A DNA stretch of 64,000 nucleotides from Arthrobacter castelli DSM 16402 (GTDB lineage: Bacteria; Actinomycetota; Actinomycetes; Actinomycetales; Micrococcaceae), in contig NZ_AUMN01000007.1 in assembly GCF_000430705.1 (NCBI RefSeq), forward strand, positions 124,001 to 188,000, read 5' to 3'. Below the pieces are notes generated by a model that did not search any database, was not told where the DNA came from, and worked only from the letters and a program-made list of their open reading frames with translations. Shown here one piece after another: positions 26,570 to 35,829 of the stretch (the first letter of the stretch is position 1; each line of letters starts with the position of its first letter). The translations under genes and the position numbers were made by a program.

Positions 26570-29140
26570 GTGAACTCTGCTGATATCCAAGCAGCCGATG
26601 ACGTTTCCGTGGCCAGTGGCGCCCAGTCCGCCGCCCCATCCAACGTAGCCTTGTACCGCCGCTACCGGCCGGACACGTTTGCCGACGTCATTGGCCAGGA
26701 GCATGTCACCGACCCGTTGCGCGTTGCCCTGCGCAAGAACCGGGTCCACCATGCTTACCTCTTCTCCGGGCCGCGCGGGTGCGGAAAAACGACGTCGGCG
26801 CGCATCCTGGCGCGTTGCCTGAACTGCGCCGAGGGCCCCACCGATGTGCCGTGCGGGGTGTGCGACAGTTGTGTGGAACTCTCCCGCGACGGCAGCGGCA
26901 GCCTGGACGTCATCGAGATCGACGCTGCAAGTCACGGCGGGGTCGACGACGCCCGCGACTTGCGGGAACGGGCCACCTTCGCTCCGGTGCGGGACCGCTA
27001 CAAGATCTTCGTCATCGATGAGGCGCACATGGTGACCTCGGCCGGCTTCAACGCATTGTTGAAGATCGTCGAGGAACCGCCCGAACACATCAAGTTCGTA
27101 TTCGCCACCACGGAGCCGGACAAGGTCATTGGGACCATCCGCTCGCGGACCCACCACTACCCCTTCCGGCTGGTCCCGCCGGAACCCCTGCTGGGATACC
27201 TGGAACGGTTGTGCCAGAGCGAGTCTGTTCCGGTGGCTCCCGGCGTGCTGTCCCTCGTTGTCCGCGCCGGCGGCGGGTCGGTGCGGGATTCGCTGTCCGT
27301 GCTCGACCAGTTGATGGCCGGGGCAGCCGATCAGGGTCTCGACTACGAAATGGCCGTCGCCCTGCTCGGCTACACCCACGCCTCCTTGCTCGACGACGTC
27401 GTCGACGCCATCTCGGCAGCGGACGCGGCCACTGTCTTCCGGGCGGTGGACCGGGTAATCCAGACCGGGCACGACCCGCGCCGTTTCGTGGAGGACCTGC
27501 TCGAACGCTTCCGGGACCTGATCATCGTCAATGCGATGCCGGACAGCGCCCATGCGATTTTGCGGGGCATGCCCGAGGACCAGATCTCGCGGATGCGCAA
27601 TCAGGCCAGCCATCTGGGGGCGGCCGAACTGTCCCGGGCAGCCGACATCACCAACACCGCGCTGACCGAGATGACCGGCGCCACCTCGCCGCGGCTGCAT
27701 CTGGAGCTGTTGTGCGCGCGGATCCTGCTGCCCGGCGCGGAAGAGGGCGAACGCGGCCTCGCCGCCCGGGTGGACCGGATCGAACGCCGCCTGCAATACG
27801 GAGGCACCCCGGCCGCAGCGCCTCCGGCCGAGCCCGCCGAACAGCAGAGCGCACCGGCAGACGCGCCCCAATCCAACGCGTCTGCAGCGCCTGCGGCCGA
27901 GCCCGAAGCTCCTCCAGCGCCGGCATCCGATCCAGCGGTATCCGGTCCCGCCGCGTCGAGCCCCGTATCCTCCGTGCCCGAGGCATCCGGTCCTGCCACG
28001 CCCACAGCTGCGACATCCGAACCTGCGGCCTCCGCCCAGGAGCAATCCGCCCAGGAGCAATCCGCCCCGCCTGCCCGGCCCGAAGCGCCGGCACGTCCCG
28101 CCCCGTTGGAAGAACCGGAGCAAGCGGCCGAACCACACGGCCCTGACTCCGACGACGGGACACCGCCAGCCGGATCGGGCCCGGCCTCTGACTGGGCCAA
28201 TACATCCACCGCCGCCCCGTCGGATCCCGCGCCGGAAGCTGCCGCAGCCAGCCCGGCCCGGGCGGCAGATTCAACCAACGGAGGCGCCGGAAGTGTTGAA
28301 ATGATCCGGCGGGCCTGGCCCGAGATCATGGATACCCTGTCCGGTATCCGCAAGGTTTCCTGGATGATGGTCAAGGACTATGCCGCGGTGAAATCCTTCG
28401 ACGGCACCACAGTTGAGCTGTCCTTCGATTCCCCGGGCCGCGCGGCAGGATTCAATCGCCAGGACCATTTGGACAATATGAGCCAGGCCATTAATCAGGT
28501 CCTGGGTGTGAAGTGCGCGATCCGTCCGGTTCACGACGACCCGTCAGCGGGTGAGCCAGACCCAAAAGCCTCTAGCCGGCCAACGCCGGCGGCGAGCGCA
28601 GGGGAATCCTGGGCAGCACCGCAATCGGCACCAGACCCACAAGATGACGGCGCTGCCTCTGGCGCTGACCGGAACGGCAACGGCGCTGCCCCGGCTTCTG
28701 GCTGGAGCACTAACGGCAGCGCCCCGACCTCGGACTGGGATGACGACCAGGACGAAGAAGGCCAGGCTGATTGGGGTCCGGAGCCAGTACCGGACGATAG
28801 TTGGGACGCCAGCAATATCCCGACGTCGGATACCGCCGACGATGTCTCCTGGCCGGAACCCGTTGCCACGGGCAGCCCCGGCGATAGCCCTGCACAGCCA
28901 CAGGACCAACCGCCGGAACGCCGTCTCAGCCGCTACGAGGAAATGTCGCGGAGCGCCGCAGCCCAGCCTCCGGATGAGCCGGAAGAGACCAGCCGTGGCG
29001 TAGAATTGGACACGATCGAGGACATTCCCAGCGCCGACGACGAGACCATAGAGGAGTCGGGGCTGGTCGGTCGGGCCGCCGTCGAACGCATCCTGGGTGG
29101 CAGGCTCATCGAGGAGCGCAATGTCGACGGCTCTGGCTGA
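26570..29140 (+). CDS. dnaX: DNA polymerase III subunits gamma/tau
   Basis: This 856-residue clamp-loader ATPase has Walker A GPRGCGKTTSAR, a zinc finger (CLNC, then CGVCDSC), Walker B FVIDEAHM, and an arginine-finger segment after TIRSRTHHY, all within the first 370 residues. A long Ala/Pro/Ser-rich linker follows. A tau-type domain comes next (about residues 575-665, containing SWMMVKDYAAVKSF), and then a second acidic low-complexity tail. The GTG at 26570 is chosen because GGAGG lies six bases upstream. The protein is long for the family because of the linkers. recR follows 29 bases downstream. Confidence 0.95.
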   Translation: MNSADIQAADDVSVASGAQSAAPSNVALYRRYRPDTFADVIGQEHVTDPLRVALRKNRVHHAYLFSGPRGCGKTTSARILARCLNCAEGPTDVPCGVCDSCVELSRDGSGSLDVIEIDAASHGGVDDARDLRERATFAPVRDRYKIFVIDEAHMVTSAGFNALLKIVEEPPEHIKFVFATTEPDKVIGTIRSRTHHYPFRLVPPEPLLGYLERLCQSESVPVAPGVLSLVVRAGGGSVRDSLSVLDQLMAGAADQGLDYEMAVALLGYTHASLLDDVVDAISAADAATVFRAVDRVIQTGHDPRRFVEDLLERFRDLIIVNAMPDSAHAILRGMPEDQISRMRNQASHLGAAELSRAADITNTALTEMTGATSPRLHLELLCARILLPGAEEGERGLAARVDRIERRLQYGGTPAAAPPAEPAEQQSAPADAPQSNASAAPAAEPEAPPAPASDPAVSGPAASSPVSSVPEASGPATPTAATSEPAASAQEQSAQEQSAPPARPEAPARPAPLEEPEQAAEPHGPDSDDGTPPAGSGPASDWANTSTAAPSDPAPEAAAASPARAADSTNGGAGSVEMIRRAWPEIMDTLSGIRKVSWMMVKDYAAVKSFDGTTVELSFDSPGRAAGFNRQDHLDNMSQAINQVLGVKCAIRPVHDDPSAGEPDPKASSRPTPAASAGESWAAPQSAPDPQDDGAASGADRNGNGAAPASGWSTNGSAPTSDWDDDQDEEGQADWGPEPVPDDSWDASNIPTSDTADDVSWPEPVATGSPGDSPAQPQDQPPERRLSRYEEMSRSAAAQPPDEPEETSRGVELDTIEDIPSADDETIEESGLVGRAAVERILGGRLIEERNVDGSG

Positions 29141-29169
29141 GCTGCTTCCAACTACAAGATTGAGGTCGT

Positions 29170-29769
29170 GTGTACGAAGGTGCCGTTCAAGAGCTGATTG
29201 ACGAGCTCGGACGACTGCCCGGAGTAGGGCCCAAATCGGCTCAACGCATCGCCTTCCACATTCTGGAAGCGGATCCGGAAGACATGAAGCGACTCGCCAC
29301 GTCCATCACGACGGTCAAGGAACGCGTCCAGTTTTGCGAGATCTGCGGCAATGTCACCGAAGAGGCCACCTGCAGCATTTGCCGGGACACACGGCGCGAT
29401 CCAAGCGTCATTTGCGTGGTCGAGGAATCCAAGGATGTCATTGCCGTCGAACGTACGCGATCATTCAAGGGCCGCTACCACGTGCTCGGCGGGTCGATTA
29501 ATCCCATTGCCGGAATCGGTCCTGAGCAACTCCGCATCCGGGAACTGATGACCCGGCTGTCCGATGAGCAGATCCAGGAGATCATCATCGCCACGGATCC
29601 GAATCTGGAAGGAGAGGCAACGGCAACCTATCTGGGCCGGCTGCTGCAGAGCATCGGTGTCACCGTCAGCCGGCTGGCATCGGGACTTCCCGTCGGCGGC
29701 GACTTGGAGTACGCCGATGAAGTGACCCTGGGCCGGGCGTTTGAGGGGCGGCGCAGCGTCAGCTCCTGA
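29170..29769 (+). CDS. recR: Recombination protein RecR
   Basis: This 199-residue protein is a full-length RecR. It has a helix-hairpin-helix near the N-terminus ([12 protein letters not shown]), a four-cysteine zinc finger (CEICG and CSICRD), and a Toprim domain (VICVVEES). It loads RecA with RecF and RecO at gaps. The GTG start has GAGG four bases upstream. It forms an operon with dnaX, as in many bacteria. Confidence 0.96.
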   Translation: MYEGAVQELIDELGRLPGVGPKSAQRIAFHILEADPEDMKRLATSITTVKERVQFCEICGNVTEEATCSICRDTRRDPSVICVVEESKDVIAVERTRSFKGRYHVLGGSINPIAGIGPEQLRIRELMTRLSDEQIQEIIIATDPNLEGEATATYLGRLLQSIGVTVSRLASGLPVGGDLEYADEVTLGRAFEGRRSVSS

Positions 29770-29781
29770 CCGACGACGACG

Positions 29782-29798
29782 GCGGCAGCCGCTGCCGC
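29782..29798. terminator. Short GC hairpin after recR
   Basis: GCGGCAG and CTGCCGC pair over seven bases around a three-base loop, between the convergent recR and GntR-type genes. There is no T-tract, so termination here would be weak or need Rho. Confidence 0.4.
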
Positions 29799-29848
29799 AC
29801 AGCATCAACCTGCTGCTTGCCCCTCCATCAACCCCGTGCGCGCCTACG

Positions 29849-30607
29849 CTAATGATGCGAGAGTGGCTCAAGCGCGATTGCGCTCGTCTGATGCGGCTCC
29901 CCGACTGTTTCCACGTCCAGAGCACCCGGTTCCAGCCCTGTCAGCCGGGCCACCGCCTCGTCCATCAGGGCCGCCACTGCTGCCACTCCGGTTTCAACAT
30001 CACCGGCGCGGATTGCTTCAAGAATCGTCTCGTGGGATGCGGCAACATTCCTGCGTACGACAAATCCTTCGGGGACACTGAAGCTGGCAATCCTGGTCTC
30101 GAGCACCAACGTAGACATGTAACGGCGCAAACGCTGACTGCCCGCGGCATCCACCAACGCCCAGTGAAAATCGAGATCCGAGTCGCCAATAGAATGGGGG
30201 TCGCGGCCCCGGCTGGCGTTGACCAGCTCCTCGAGCGCTGACTCGACGCCGGCGATCGCCTCCTCGTCGTCATGGTTGATCAATAGCCGGACCGCTTCGG
30301 ACTCCACGGCGGTCCGGGCAACATACAGGTCATTGACCTGTTCGCCTCTGATGGTGCTGACCCGCAAGCCACGCCCCGGCGTGGCGGTCAACAGGCCTTC
30401 CTGCACCAGGCGCTGCGCGGCTTCCCGCAGCGGGCTTCGGCTGACGCCCAGCTGCTGGGCGATCTCCTTTTCCCCGAGCTGGGTTCCAACGGCCAAGGCT
30501 CCGGAATAGATCGCATTCCGCAATTCCCGTGCGATCAAATCCACGGTTGACGCACGAGGCACCCGGAATACTGCCGGAACTCCGTTCTGCGACATGTGCT
30601 GGGCCAT
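29849..30607 (-). CDS. GntR-family regulator with FCD domain
   Basis: This 252-residue regulator has an N-terminal winged helix (GEKEIAQQLGVSRSPLREA) and an FCD ligand domain with metal-binding positions in DLDFHWALVDAAG and SHETILEAI. The ATG at 30607 has GGAGG four bases upstream; ATG 30595 is the alternative. It is divergent from an ectoine-type ABC transporter operon and probably represses it, releasing on the substrate or a breakdown product. It is not of the MocR-type EnuR class known from other ectoine clusters. Confidence 0.87.
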   Translation of the reverse strand: MAQHMSQNGVPAVFRVPRASTVDLIARELRNAIYSGALAVGTQLGEKEIAQQLGVSRSPLREAAQRLVQEGLLTATPGRGLRVSTIRGEQVNDLYVARTAVESEAVRLLINHDDEEAIAGVESALEELVNASRGRDPHSIGDSDLDFHWALVDAAGSQRLRRYMSTLVLETRIASFSVPEGFVVRRNVAASHETILEAIRAGDVETGVAAVAALMDEAVARLTGLEPGALDVETVGEPHQTSAIALEPLSHH

Positions 30608-30937
30608 GCGCCCTCCCGACACCTTGGCCGCTCCGTGGCGCGAGGCGGCTGAATGACAAATCAGCGTCAATCGTAACTAAACCGTGATCTACGGTGAAAA
30701 CCACGTCCAAACCATCAAACTTAATCGTTTTGTGCTGGCGATCACGCGGAAAAAGGTCTATATGTTGTAGTTGTAGACAATACTACATACAGTTTTCCGG
30801 ATTGTATGTGGGGGAATTATTTGCCTACCGTAGACAAAGATCCATGACCGTATTTCGGGTCGGGTCGGCTGGGGTTGCCACCTTGGGGGGCAGACTCGGT
30901 GGCTTCGTCCCTTCGCAATGACCGAAAGAGGAACATG
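30608..30937. other. Divergent control region of the GntR gene and the ehu operon
   Basis: These 330 bases carry no convincing gene. They are visibly AT-richer than the flanks and contain the TTGTAGACAA palindrome and a partial second copy. The exact -10 and -35 elements were not resolved. Confidence 0.5.
30767..30786. promoter_or_regulatory. Likely GntR/FCD operator upstream of the ABC operon
   Basis: TTGTAGACAA at 30771-30780 matches the usual FCD-type GntR operator pattern TTGT-xx-ACAA. It is framed by GTAGT and ACTAC. A further GTAGACAAAG occurs around 30830. The site lies in the 330-base AT-richer region between regulator and transporter. Confidence 0.5.
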
Positions 30938-31873
30938 ATGAAATCACGATTCAACTCCGCCGGACGCATTGGCGTCGCGGCCACGAGTGTTCTGGCGCTG
31001 GGGCTCCTCGCGGGCTGCGGCGGTGGCAGTGGCGACGATTCCGGCGGCGATGGCGGCGGTGGAGAAACCGGCGGTGGTTCTGCGAACACGCTGCAGAAGA
31101 TCAAGGATGCGGGCAGCGTCAAGGTCGCTATCGCCGGCGAGGCACCGTACTCCTTCCTGGATGACGGTGAGCTCAAGGGCGGCTCCGTTGCCATCATCAA
31201 GGAAGTATTTGGCAGCATGGGAGTGGAGAACGTCGAGGCCGAAAAGGTCGACTGGGGCGCCCAGATCCCGGGCCTGAACGCCGGACGCTTCGATGTGGTC
31301 GCTTCCGGTATGTCCATCCTTCCGGAGCGTTGCGCGAATGCCGACTTCAGCCACCCCACGATCATGTACACCACAGCGCTGATGGTCCAGGAAGGCAACC
31401 CCAAGGGATTGAGCGACCTGAAGTCAGTCAAGAAGGCCGACGACGTCAAGCTCGCCGTGCTGGCCGGTGGCATTGAGGCCGGTTACGCCGAAGATATGGG
31501 CATTTCCGGTGTCACGTCAGTTCCGGATGCGCAAACCGGCATGGACACTGTCGCCAATGGACGCGCCGATGCCTTCGCCATGACGGCCATTTCGCTGAAC
31601 TACATGGCGGATAACAACCCGAATGTGCCAATTGAGGTCACCGAAGCCTTCACCGCCGTGATTGACGGCGAGAAGCAGATCGGCTCCGGCGCAACCGTGT
31701 TCCGCGCGGGCGATGACAAACTGCGCAAGGCCTATAACGAAGCCCTCGAAAAGAACGTCCTTGCCGACAAGGAAACGTACCTGAACGTGGTCGGAGACTA
31801 CGGCTTCACCGCCGAAAACCTCCCGCCGAAGGACCTCACCACTAAGGAATTGTGTGCCGGAGAAGTAGGCTAA
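30938..31873 (+). CDS. ehuB: ABC transporter substrate-binding lipoprotein, EhuB-like
   Basis: This 311-residue lipoprotein has a lipobox in LGLLAGC with the lipidated cysteine near residue 26, a Gly/Ser/Asp linker and a family-3 solute-binding domain. IPGLNAGRFDVVASGMSILP, VQEGNPKGLSDL and DVKLAVLAGGIEAGYAE closely resemble EhuB, the ectoine/hydroxyectoine receptor of rhizobia, as I recall its sequence. The ATG at 30938 has GAGG six bases upstream; the preceding ATG is the alternative. Two permeases and an ATPase follow. Ectoine use is likely, but a related osmolyte or amino acid remains possible. Confidence 0.83.
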   Translation: MKSRFNSAGRIGVAATSVLALGLLAGCGGGSGDDSGGDGGGGETGGGSANTLQKIKDAGSVKVAIAGEAPYSFLDDGELKGGSVAIIKEVFGSMGVENVEAEKVDWGAQIPGLNAGRFDVVASGMSILPERCANADFSHPTIMYTTALMVQEGNPKGLSDLKSVKKADDVKLAVLAGGIEAGYAEDMGISGVTSVPDAQTGMDTVANGRADAFAMTAISLNYMADNNPNVPIEVTEAFTAVIDGEKQIGSGATVFRAGDDKLRKAYNEALEKNVLADKETYLNVVGDYGFTAENLPPKDLTTKELCAGEVG

Positions 31874-31883
31874 GCCCTTCCCC

Positions 31884-32612
31884 ATGACATATTTCCAAGA
31901 GCTAGCGGAGGCGCTGCCGCGCATCATGAACGGGGTCTGGGTGACCCTGGGACTGACGCTCGGCGGCGCCGCCCTGGCGATGATCATCGCCGTCACGCTG
32001 GGCCTGATGGCCCGGCAACCGAATACGCTGATACGCGGAATTGCCCGGGCCATTATCGAGTTCTTCCGCGGCACTTCCCTTGTCGTGCAACTCCTGTGGT
32101 TGTATTTCATTTTGCCGGGGCTCGGCATCAATCTGAATGTGATCTTCGTCGGGGTCATGGCACTCGGGCTGAACTATGGCGCCTACAGTGCCGAGGTGGT
32201 ACGGGGTTCTATCAACTCGGTGCAGTCCGGGCAGTGGGAAGCCTCGACGGCACTGAGCATGTCCCGCGTTCATCGGATGCGCCGGATCATCTTCCCGCAG
32301 GCCTGGGCACTGATGATCCCGTCCTTGACGAATCTGTTGATCCACATGCTTAAGGGCAGCGCCGTAGTCAGCTTCATCACGATCTATGATTTGACCTTCC
32401 GCGTCGACCAGTTGCGACTCGATACCGGTACGTGGTTCGCCTATGGGCTTGTCGGCCTCGGCTCGTATTTCATCATCGCCTACATTTTGACGCTGATCAT
32501 GAACATGCTCGAGGTGAGGGCCAAGCACCGTTTGGGCCGCGGCGAATCGTTGCGTGAGATGCTGAGCCTGAAGCCAGCCCGTCCAAGTGCGGAAACGGGG
32601 GTGCTGCCATGA
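31884..32612 (+). CDS. ehuC: ABC transporter permease, EhuC-like
   Basis: This 242-residue membrane protein belongs to the HisM/GlnP family of polar amino-acid-type permeases. Five or so hydrophobic segments are visible. The EAA loop that docks on the ATPase reads EASTALSMSRVHRMRRIIFPQA. It overlaps the next permease gene by four bases. The receptor gene lies just upstream, so this is one half of the membrane channel. Confidence 0.85.
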   Translation: MTYFQELAEALPRIMNGVWVTLGLTLGGAALAMIIAVTLGLMARQPNTLIRGIARAIIEFFRGTSLVVQLLWLYFILPGLGINLNVIFVGVMALGLNYGAYSAEVVRGSINSVQSGQWEASTALSMSRVHRMRRIIFPQAWALMIPSLTNLLIHMLKGSAVVSFITIYDLTFRVDQLRLDTGTWFAYGLVGLGSYFIIAYILTLIMNMLEVRAKHRLGRGESLREMLSLKPARPSAETGVLP

Positions 32613-33265
32613 CCGAGTTTGAATGGAATTGGGCCACGGTATGGGATGTGCTCCCCACCTTGTTGGGTGCATTCTTCCAGGTCACGCTGGTGGTCACTGT
32701 GGTCAGCACTGCCATCGCCGCAGTGCTTGGCCTGATTATTGCTATGCTGCGACGGTCGGTCCCCAAGCCGGTGGATGCTGTGATTAAATTCGCCGTGGAC
32801 TTCATCCGGATGACACCGATCGTGGTGCAGCTGTTGCTCGTCTATTACACCTTCACGAATCTGAGCGCGATGGTTTGCGGCATCATTGTCTTCGGCATTC
32901 ACTACTCCACCTACATGGCGGAGGTTTACCGTGCCGGGATTGATTCGGTACCTGCGGGACAATGGGAAGCCACAACGGCGCTCTCCATGTCCAAGGGCCG
33001 CACATGGAGGGCAGTGGTCATCCCTCAAGCTTTGCGGGCCACCGTACCGGCCTTGGGCAACTACGCAATCTCCATGTTCAAAGACACTCCTTTCCTGATC
33101 ATCATCGGTTTGGTGGAACTCGTAAACGCCGGTCGCATCTATGGTGCAAACACGTTCAACTACACCGAGCCCTTAACCCTGGTTGGCATCATTTTCCTCG
33201 CCGCCAGTTATCCCACCGCTTTGCTTGTTGGAAGATTGGAAAAGCGCCTTGCCTTCAGCTACTGA
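32609..33265 (+). CDS. ehuD: ABC transporter permease, EhuD-like
   Basis: This 218-residue permease is homologous to the one upstream and carries the EAA loop EATTALSMSKGRTWRAVVIPQA. FFRGTS-like sequence of its partner is replaced here by FIRMTPIVVQL. It starts inside the end of ehuC (ATGA overlap) and its own end overlaps the ATPase gene. Together the two permeases form a heterodimeric channel. Confidence 0.85.
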   Translation: MTEFEWNWATVWDVLPTLLGAFFQVTLVVTVVSTAIAAVLGLIIAMLRRSVPKPVDAVIKFAVDFIRMTPIVVQLLLVYYTFTNLSAMVCGIIVFGIHYSTYMAEVYRAGIDSVPAGQWEATTALSMSKGRTWRAVVIPQALRATVPALGNYAISMFKDTPFLIIIGLVELVNAGRIYGANTFNYTEPLTLVGIIFLAASYPTALLVGRLEKRLAFSY

Positions 33266-34031
33266 TAACAATCCGGCCATCCTCTTCGAGGACGTGGAGA
33301 AACGATTCGGCGACAATGTCGTCCTGAAAGACCTGAACTTCTCGGTTGCAAAGGGCGACCGAGTGACGTTGATTGGGCCCAGCGGTTCGGGTAAGACGAC
33401 GATTCTCCGTTTGGTGATGACCTTGGAGGAATTGAGCGGCGGATACATTTACATTGAGGACGACCCGTTGGCGTATGAGAAGCGTGACGGCAAGCGGGTC
33501 GCGCTAAGGGAGAAGCATCGTAACGAAATCCGCAAGCGGATCGGCATGGTGTTCCAGCAGTTCAATCTCTTCCCCAACATGACGGTGATGGAGAACATCA
33601 TCGAAGCCCCCGTGCACGTTCTGGGAATGTCCAAGGCCGATGCAAAGGCCAAGGCCCAAGGACTCCTGGATCAGGTCGGCCTGGCCGACAAGGCCAACCA
33701 GCATCCGCTGCAACTATCCGGCGGACAGCAGCAGCGCGTTGCCATCGCCCGCGCCCTGGCGATGGATCCCGACATCCTGCTGCTTGACGAGGTCACCTCG
33801 GCGTTGGACCCGGAGATCGTTGGCGAGGTCCTGGCCGTGCTGCGGCAGGTGGCGGAGACGACCGACATCACCATGCTGATCGTCACTCACGAGATGCAGT
33901 TCGCCAAGGACGTCTCCAACCGTGTGATGATGTTCGATGGCGGTCACATCGTGGAGGAAAACACTCCCGAGGAAATGTTCAGCAACCCCCAAGAGGAGCG
34001 CACTAAACAGTTCCTGCACGCCATCGTGTGA
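33249..34031 (+). CDS. ehuA: ABC transporter ATP-binding protein, EhuA-like
   Basis: This ATPase of about 260 residues energises the transporter. Walker A is GPSGSGKTT, the Q-loop reads MVFQQFNLFPNMTV, the signature is LSGGQQQRV, Walker B is ILLLDEVTSALDPE and the H-loop is IVTHEM. The TTG at 33249 is my choice of start, overlapping ehuD by 17 bases. No ATG exists in this frame near the expected beginning, so the start is uncertain. A strong hairpin follows the stop. Confidence 0.86.
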   Translation: MPSATDNNPAILFEDVEKRFGDNVVLKDLNFSVAKGDRVTLIGPSGSGKTTILRLVMTLEELSGGYIYIEDDPLAYEKRDGKRVALREKHRNEIRKRIGMVFQQFNLFPNMTVMENIIEAPVHVLGMSKADAKAKAQGLLDQVGLADKANQHPLQLSGGQQQRVAIARALAMDPDILLLDEVTSALDPEIVGEVLAVLRQVAETTDITMLIVTHEMQFAKDVSNRVMMFDGGHIVEENTPEEMFSNPQEERTKQFLHAIV

Positions 34032-34045
34032 ACGCTTGGAACGCT

Positions 34046-34080
34046 GGCGCGGCGGCGGATGCGGAACCCGCCGCCGCGCC
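34046..34080. terminator. Strong hairpin after the ehu operon
   Basis: GGCGCGGCGGCGG and CCGCCGCCGCGCC pair perfectly over 13 bases around a nine-base loop, 14 bases after the ehuA stop. It lacks a T-tract, as is common in high-GC actinobacteria. Confidence 0.7.
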
Positions 34081-34190
34081 AAGGTTAAGTACCGCAATTC
34101 CTGTGCATCCGTTGTCGCGGCTAGAATTAGTGTTCAACGCCGCGCGCGGCGCCACTGCTACCACCGTCTATCCCAGTGAGTTATGCATCT

Positions 34191-35477
34191 ATGAGTTTGA
34201 TTGTCCAGAAGTTCGGCGGCTCCTCCGTGTCCGATGCCGACGGCATTAAGCGGGTCGCGGAGCGGATCGTCGAAACCCAGCAAGCCGGCAACCAGGTAGT
34301 GGCCGTGGTATCCGCCATGGGCGACACCACCGATGAACTGCTGGATCTGGCCTCACAGGTCACGTCCGGGCCGCCGGCGAGGGAACTCGACATGCTGCTC
34401 ACTTCCGGGGAGCGGATTTCAATGTCGCTGCTGGCGATGGCCATCGACTCGATGGGGTCCACCGCCCAGTCCTTCACCGGCAGCCAGGCCGGCCTGATGA
34501 CAGACGCCATCCACGGCAAGGCCCGCCTGGTGGAAGTCGACCCGCACCGCGTGCAGCACGTCCTCGACAAAGACCACATCGCCATTGTCGCCGGCTTCCA
34601 GGGCATGAGCCGCGAGACCAACGACATCACCACCATGGGCCGAGGCGGCTCGGACACCACCGCCGTCGCACTTGCAGCCGCCCTGGAGGCTGATGTCTGC
34701 GAGATTTATACCGACGTCGACGGCATCTACACTGCCGATCCGCGGATCGTGGCCAACGCCCAGAAAATAGACGAAATCACCAGCGAGGAAATGCTGGAAA
34801 TGGCGGCCGCCGGCGCGAAGGTGCTGCACCTGCGCTCGGTGGAATATGCCCGCCGTTTCGGGCTGCCGCTGCACGTCCGCTCATCATTCAGCCGGCATGA
34901 AGGCACATGGGTTATGCCCAGCCCCGGCGACAAAATCACCATCTCAGAGGGAGTTGCCTTGGAACAGCCCATCATTTCCGGCGTAGCGCACGACCGTTCC
35001 GAAGCAAAGGTCACAATCGTCGGCGTGCCCGACATTCCGGGCAAGGCCGCGGAGATCTTCGGCGTCATCGCCGGCGCGCACACCAACATCGACATGATCG
35101 TGCAGAACGTGTCCACCAAGGGCACCGGGCGCACCGACATATCGTTCACCTTGCCCATGACCGAAGGCGCCACGGCGCTGGGCGCGCTGGAAGCTGCCCA
35201 GCCCGGCATCGGTTTCGACTCCGTTCAGTACGACGACAACGTCGGCAAGCTGTCATTGATTGGCGCAGGTATGCGTTCGCACCCCGGGGTCTCACACAGG
35301 TTCTTCGAGGCACTCTCGGCGGCGGGCATCAATATTGACCTGATCTCCACTTCCGAGATCCGCATTTCCGTTGTCACCCGCGCTGACCTGCTCGATTCAG
35401 CCGTCGCGGCCGTCCACCAGGCATTCGATCTGGACAGCGACAGTGAAGCGACCGTTTACGGCGGCACCGGACGCTAA
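34191..35477 (+). CDS. lysC: Aspartate kinase
   Basis: This 428-residue enzyme phosphorylates aspartate, opening the pathway to lysine, threonine and methionine. [11 protein letters not shown] is the kinase N-terminus, [16 protein letters not shown] the catalytic core and [15 protein letters not shown] the nucleotide/substrate region. Two ACT domains in the last 160 residues (starting [15 protein letters not shown] and [15 protein letters not shown]) bind feedback inhibitors. The ATG at 34191 gives the standard N-terminus and has no ribosome site. An internal start for a separate regulatory subunit is visible. No asd gene follows, unlike in many relatives. Confidence 0.95.
   Translation: MSLIVQKFGGSSVSDADGIKRVAERIVETQQAGNQVVAVVSAMGDTTDELLDLASQVTSGPPARELDMLLTSGERISMSLLAMAIDSMGSTAQSFTGSQAGLMTDAIHGKARLVEVDPHRVQHVLDKDHIAIVAGFQGMSRETNDITTMGRGGSDTTAVALAAALEADVCEIYTDVDGIYTADPRIVANAQKIDEITSEEMLEMAAAGAKVLHLRSVEYARRFGLPLHVRSSFSRHEGTWVMPSPGDKITISEGVALEQPIISGVAHDRSEAKVTIVGVPDIPGKAAEIFGVIAGAHTNIDMIVQNVSTKGTGRTDISFTLPMTEGATALGALEAAQPGIGFDSVQYDDNVGKLSLIGAGMRSHPGVSHRFFEALSAAGINIDLISTSEIRISVVTRADLLDSAVAAVHQAFDLDSDSEATVYGGTGR
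34959..35477 (+). CDS. Internal start for the aspartate kinase beta subunit
   Basis: A TTG at 34959, in frame with lysC, has AGAGGGAG ending five bases upstream and would give a 172-residue protein beginning [17 protein letters not shown] and covering both ACT domains. In Corynebacterium the alpha2beta2 enzyme is made this way, with a beta subunit starting at the matching position. The start codon and ribosome site are seen; use in this organism is inferred. Confidence 0.6.
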   Translation: MEQPIISGVAHDRSEAKVTIVGVPDIPGKAAEIFGVIAGAHTNIDMIVQNVSTKGTGRTDISFTLPMTEGATALGALEAAQPGIGFDSVQYDDNVGKLSLIGAGMRSHPGVSHRFFEALSAAGINIDLISTSEIRISVVTRADLLDSAVAAVHQAFDLDSDSEATVYGGTGR

Positions 35478-35498
35478 TTCGAAGGTACCTGACCGCAG

Positions 35499-35729
35499 TT
35501 ACCTGAGGTTGGATCCGTCGGACGGGTCCTTGGCCACCAGGTAGCTCTGGCCATTGGGCAGCCGCTCGACCGTGAATTGCGCCATGTGCTGTTCATGGTC
35601 ACGGCGCTGCGCTTCCGTCGGTTCCTTGACCGGTTCATCCAGGCTGCCGGTGGCGGCAGGGCCAAAAATGTGCCGCAGCTTGCCGGTGAAACGCATCATC
35701 CGCGCTGCGAATGCCTCGCCCCTGCTCAT
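35499..35729 (-). CDS. Small conserved hypothetical protein
   Basis: This 76-residue protein (internal segment RHIFGPAATGSLDEPVKEP) has no recognised domain. An AAGGGG ribosome site five bases before the ATG supports it as real. It is rich in charged residues and has no membrane segment or signal peptide. It is divergent from an OhrR/MarR-like regulator whose palindromic operator lies between the two, so it may be under that regulator's control. Confidence 0.6.
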   Translation of the reverse strand: MSRGEAFAARMMRFTGKLRHIFGPAATGSLDEPVKEPTEAQRRDHEQHMAQFTVERLPNGQSYLVAKDPSDGSNLR

Positions 35730-35773
35730 GGCTGCCCCTTTCAGTACCGTGTTGACGCTTCAATGGTACCCTA

Positions 35774-35797
35774 ACAATTAGTGCACTAACTAATTGT
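35774..35797. promoter_or_regulatory. MarR/OhrR-type palindromic operator
   Basis: ACAATTAGT (35774-35782) and ACTAATTGT (35789-35797) are perfect inverted repeats six bases apart. A second perfect palindrome, TTAGTGCACTAA (35778-35789), is nested inside. AATT-containing inverted repeats are typical OhrR/MarR sites. The site lies in the 100-base gap between the regulator and the divergent 76-residue protein. Confidence 0.65.
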
Positions 35798-35829
35798 GTG
35801 CACACCCCGCCCGCAACCAGAATTGCCTT

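Noticed and set aside
26453-28138. 561-codon minus-strand frame rich in Gly and Arg opposite dnaX and ffs
   Set aside because: It overlaps the SRP RNA and the dnaX ATPase domain, and its Gly/Arg runs come from the complement of the Ala/Pro linker.
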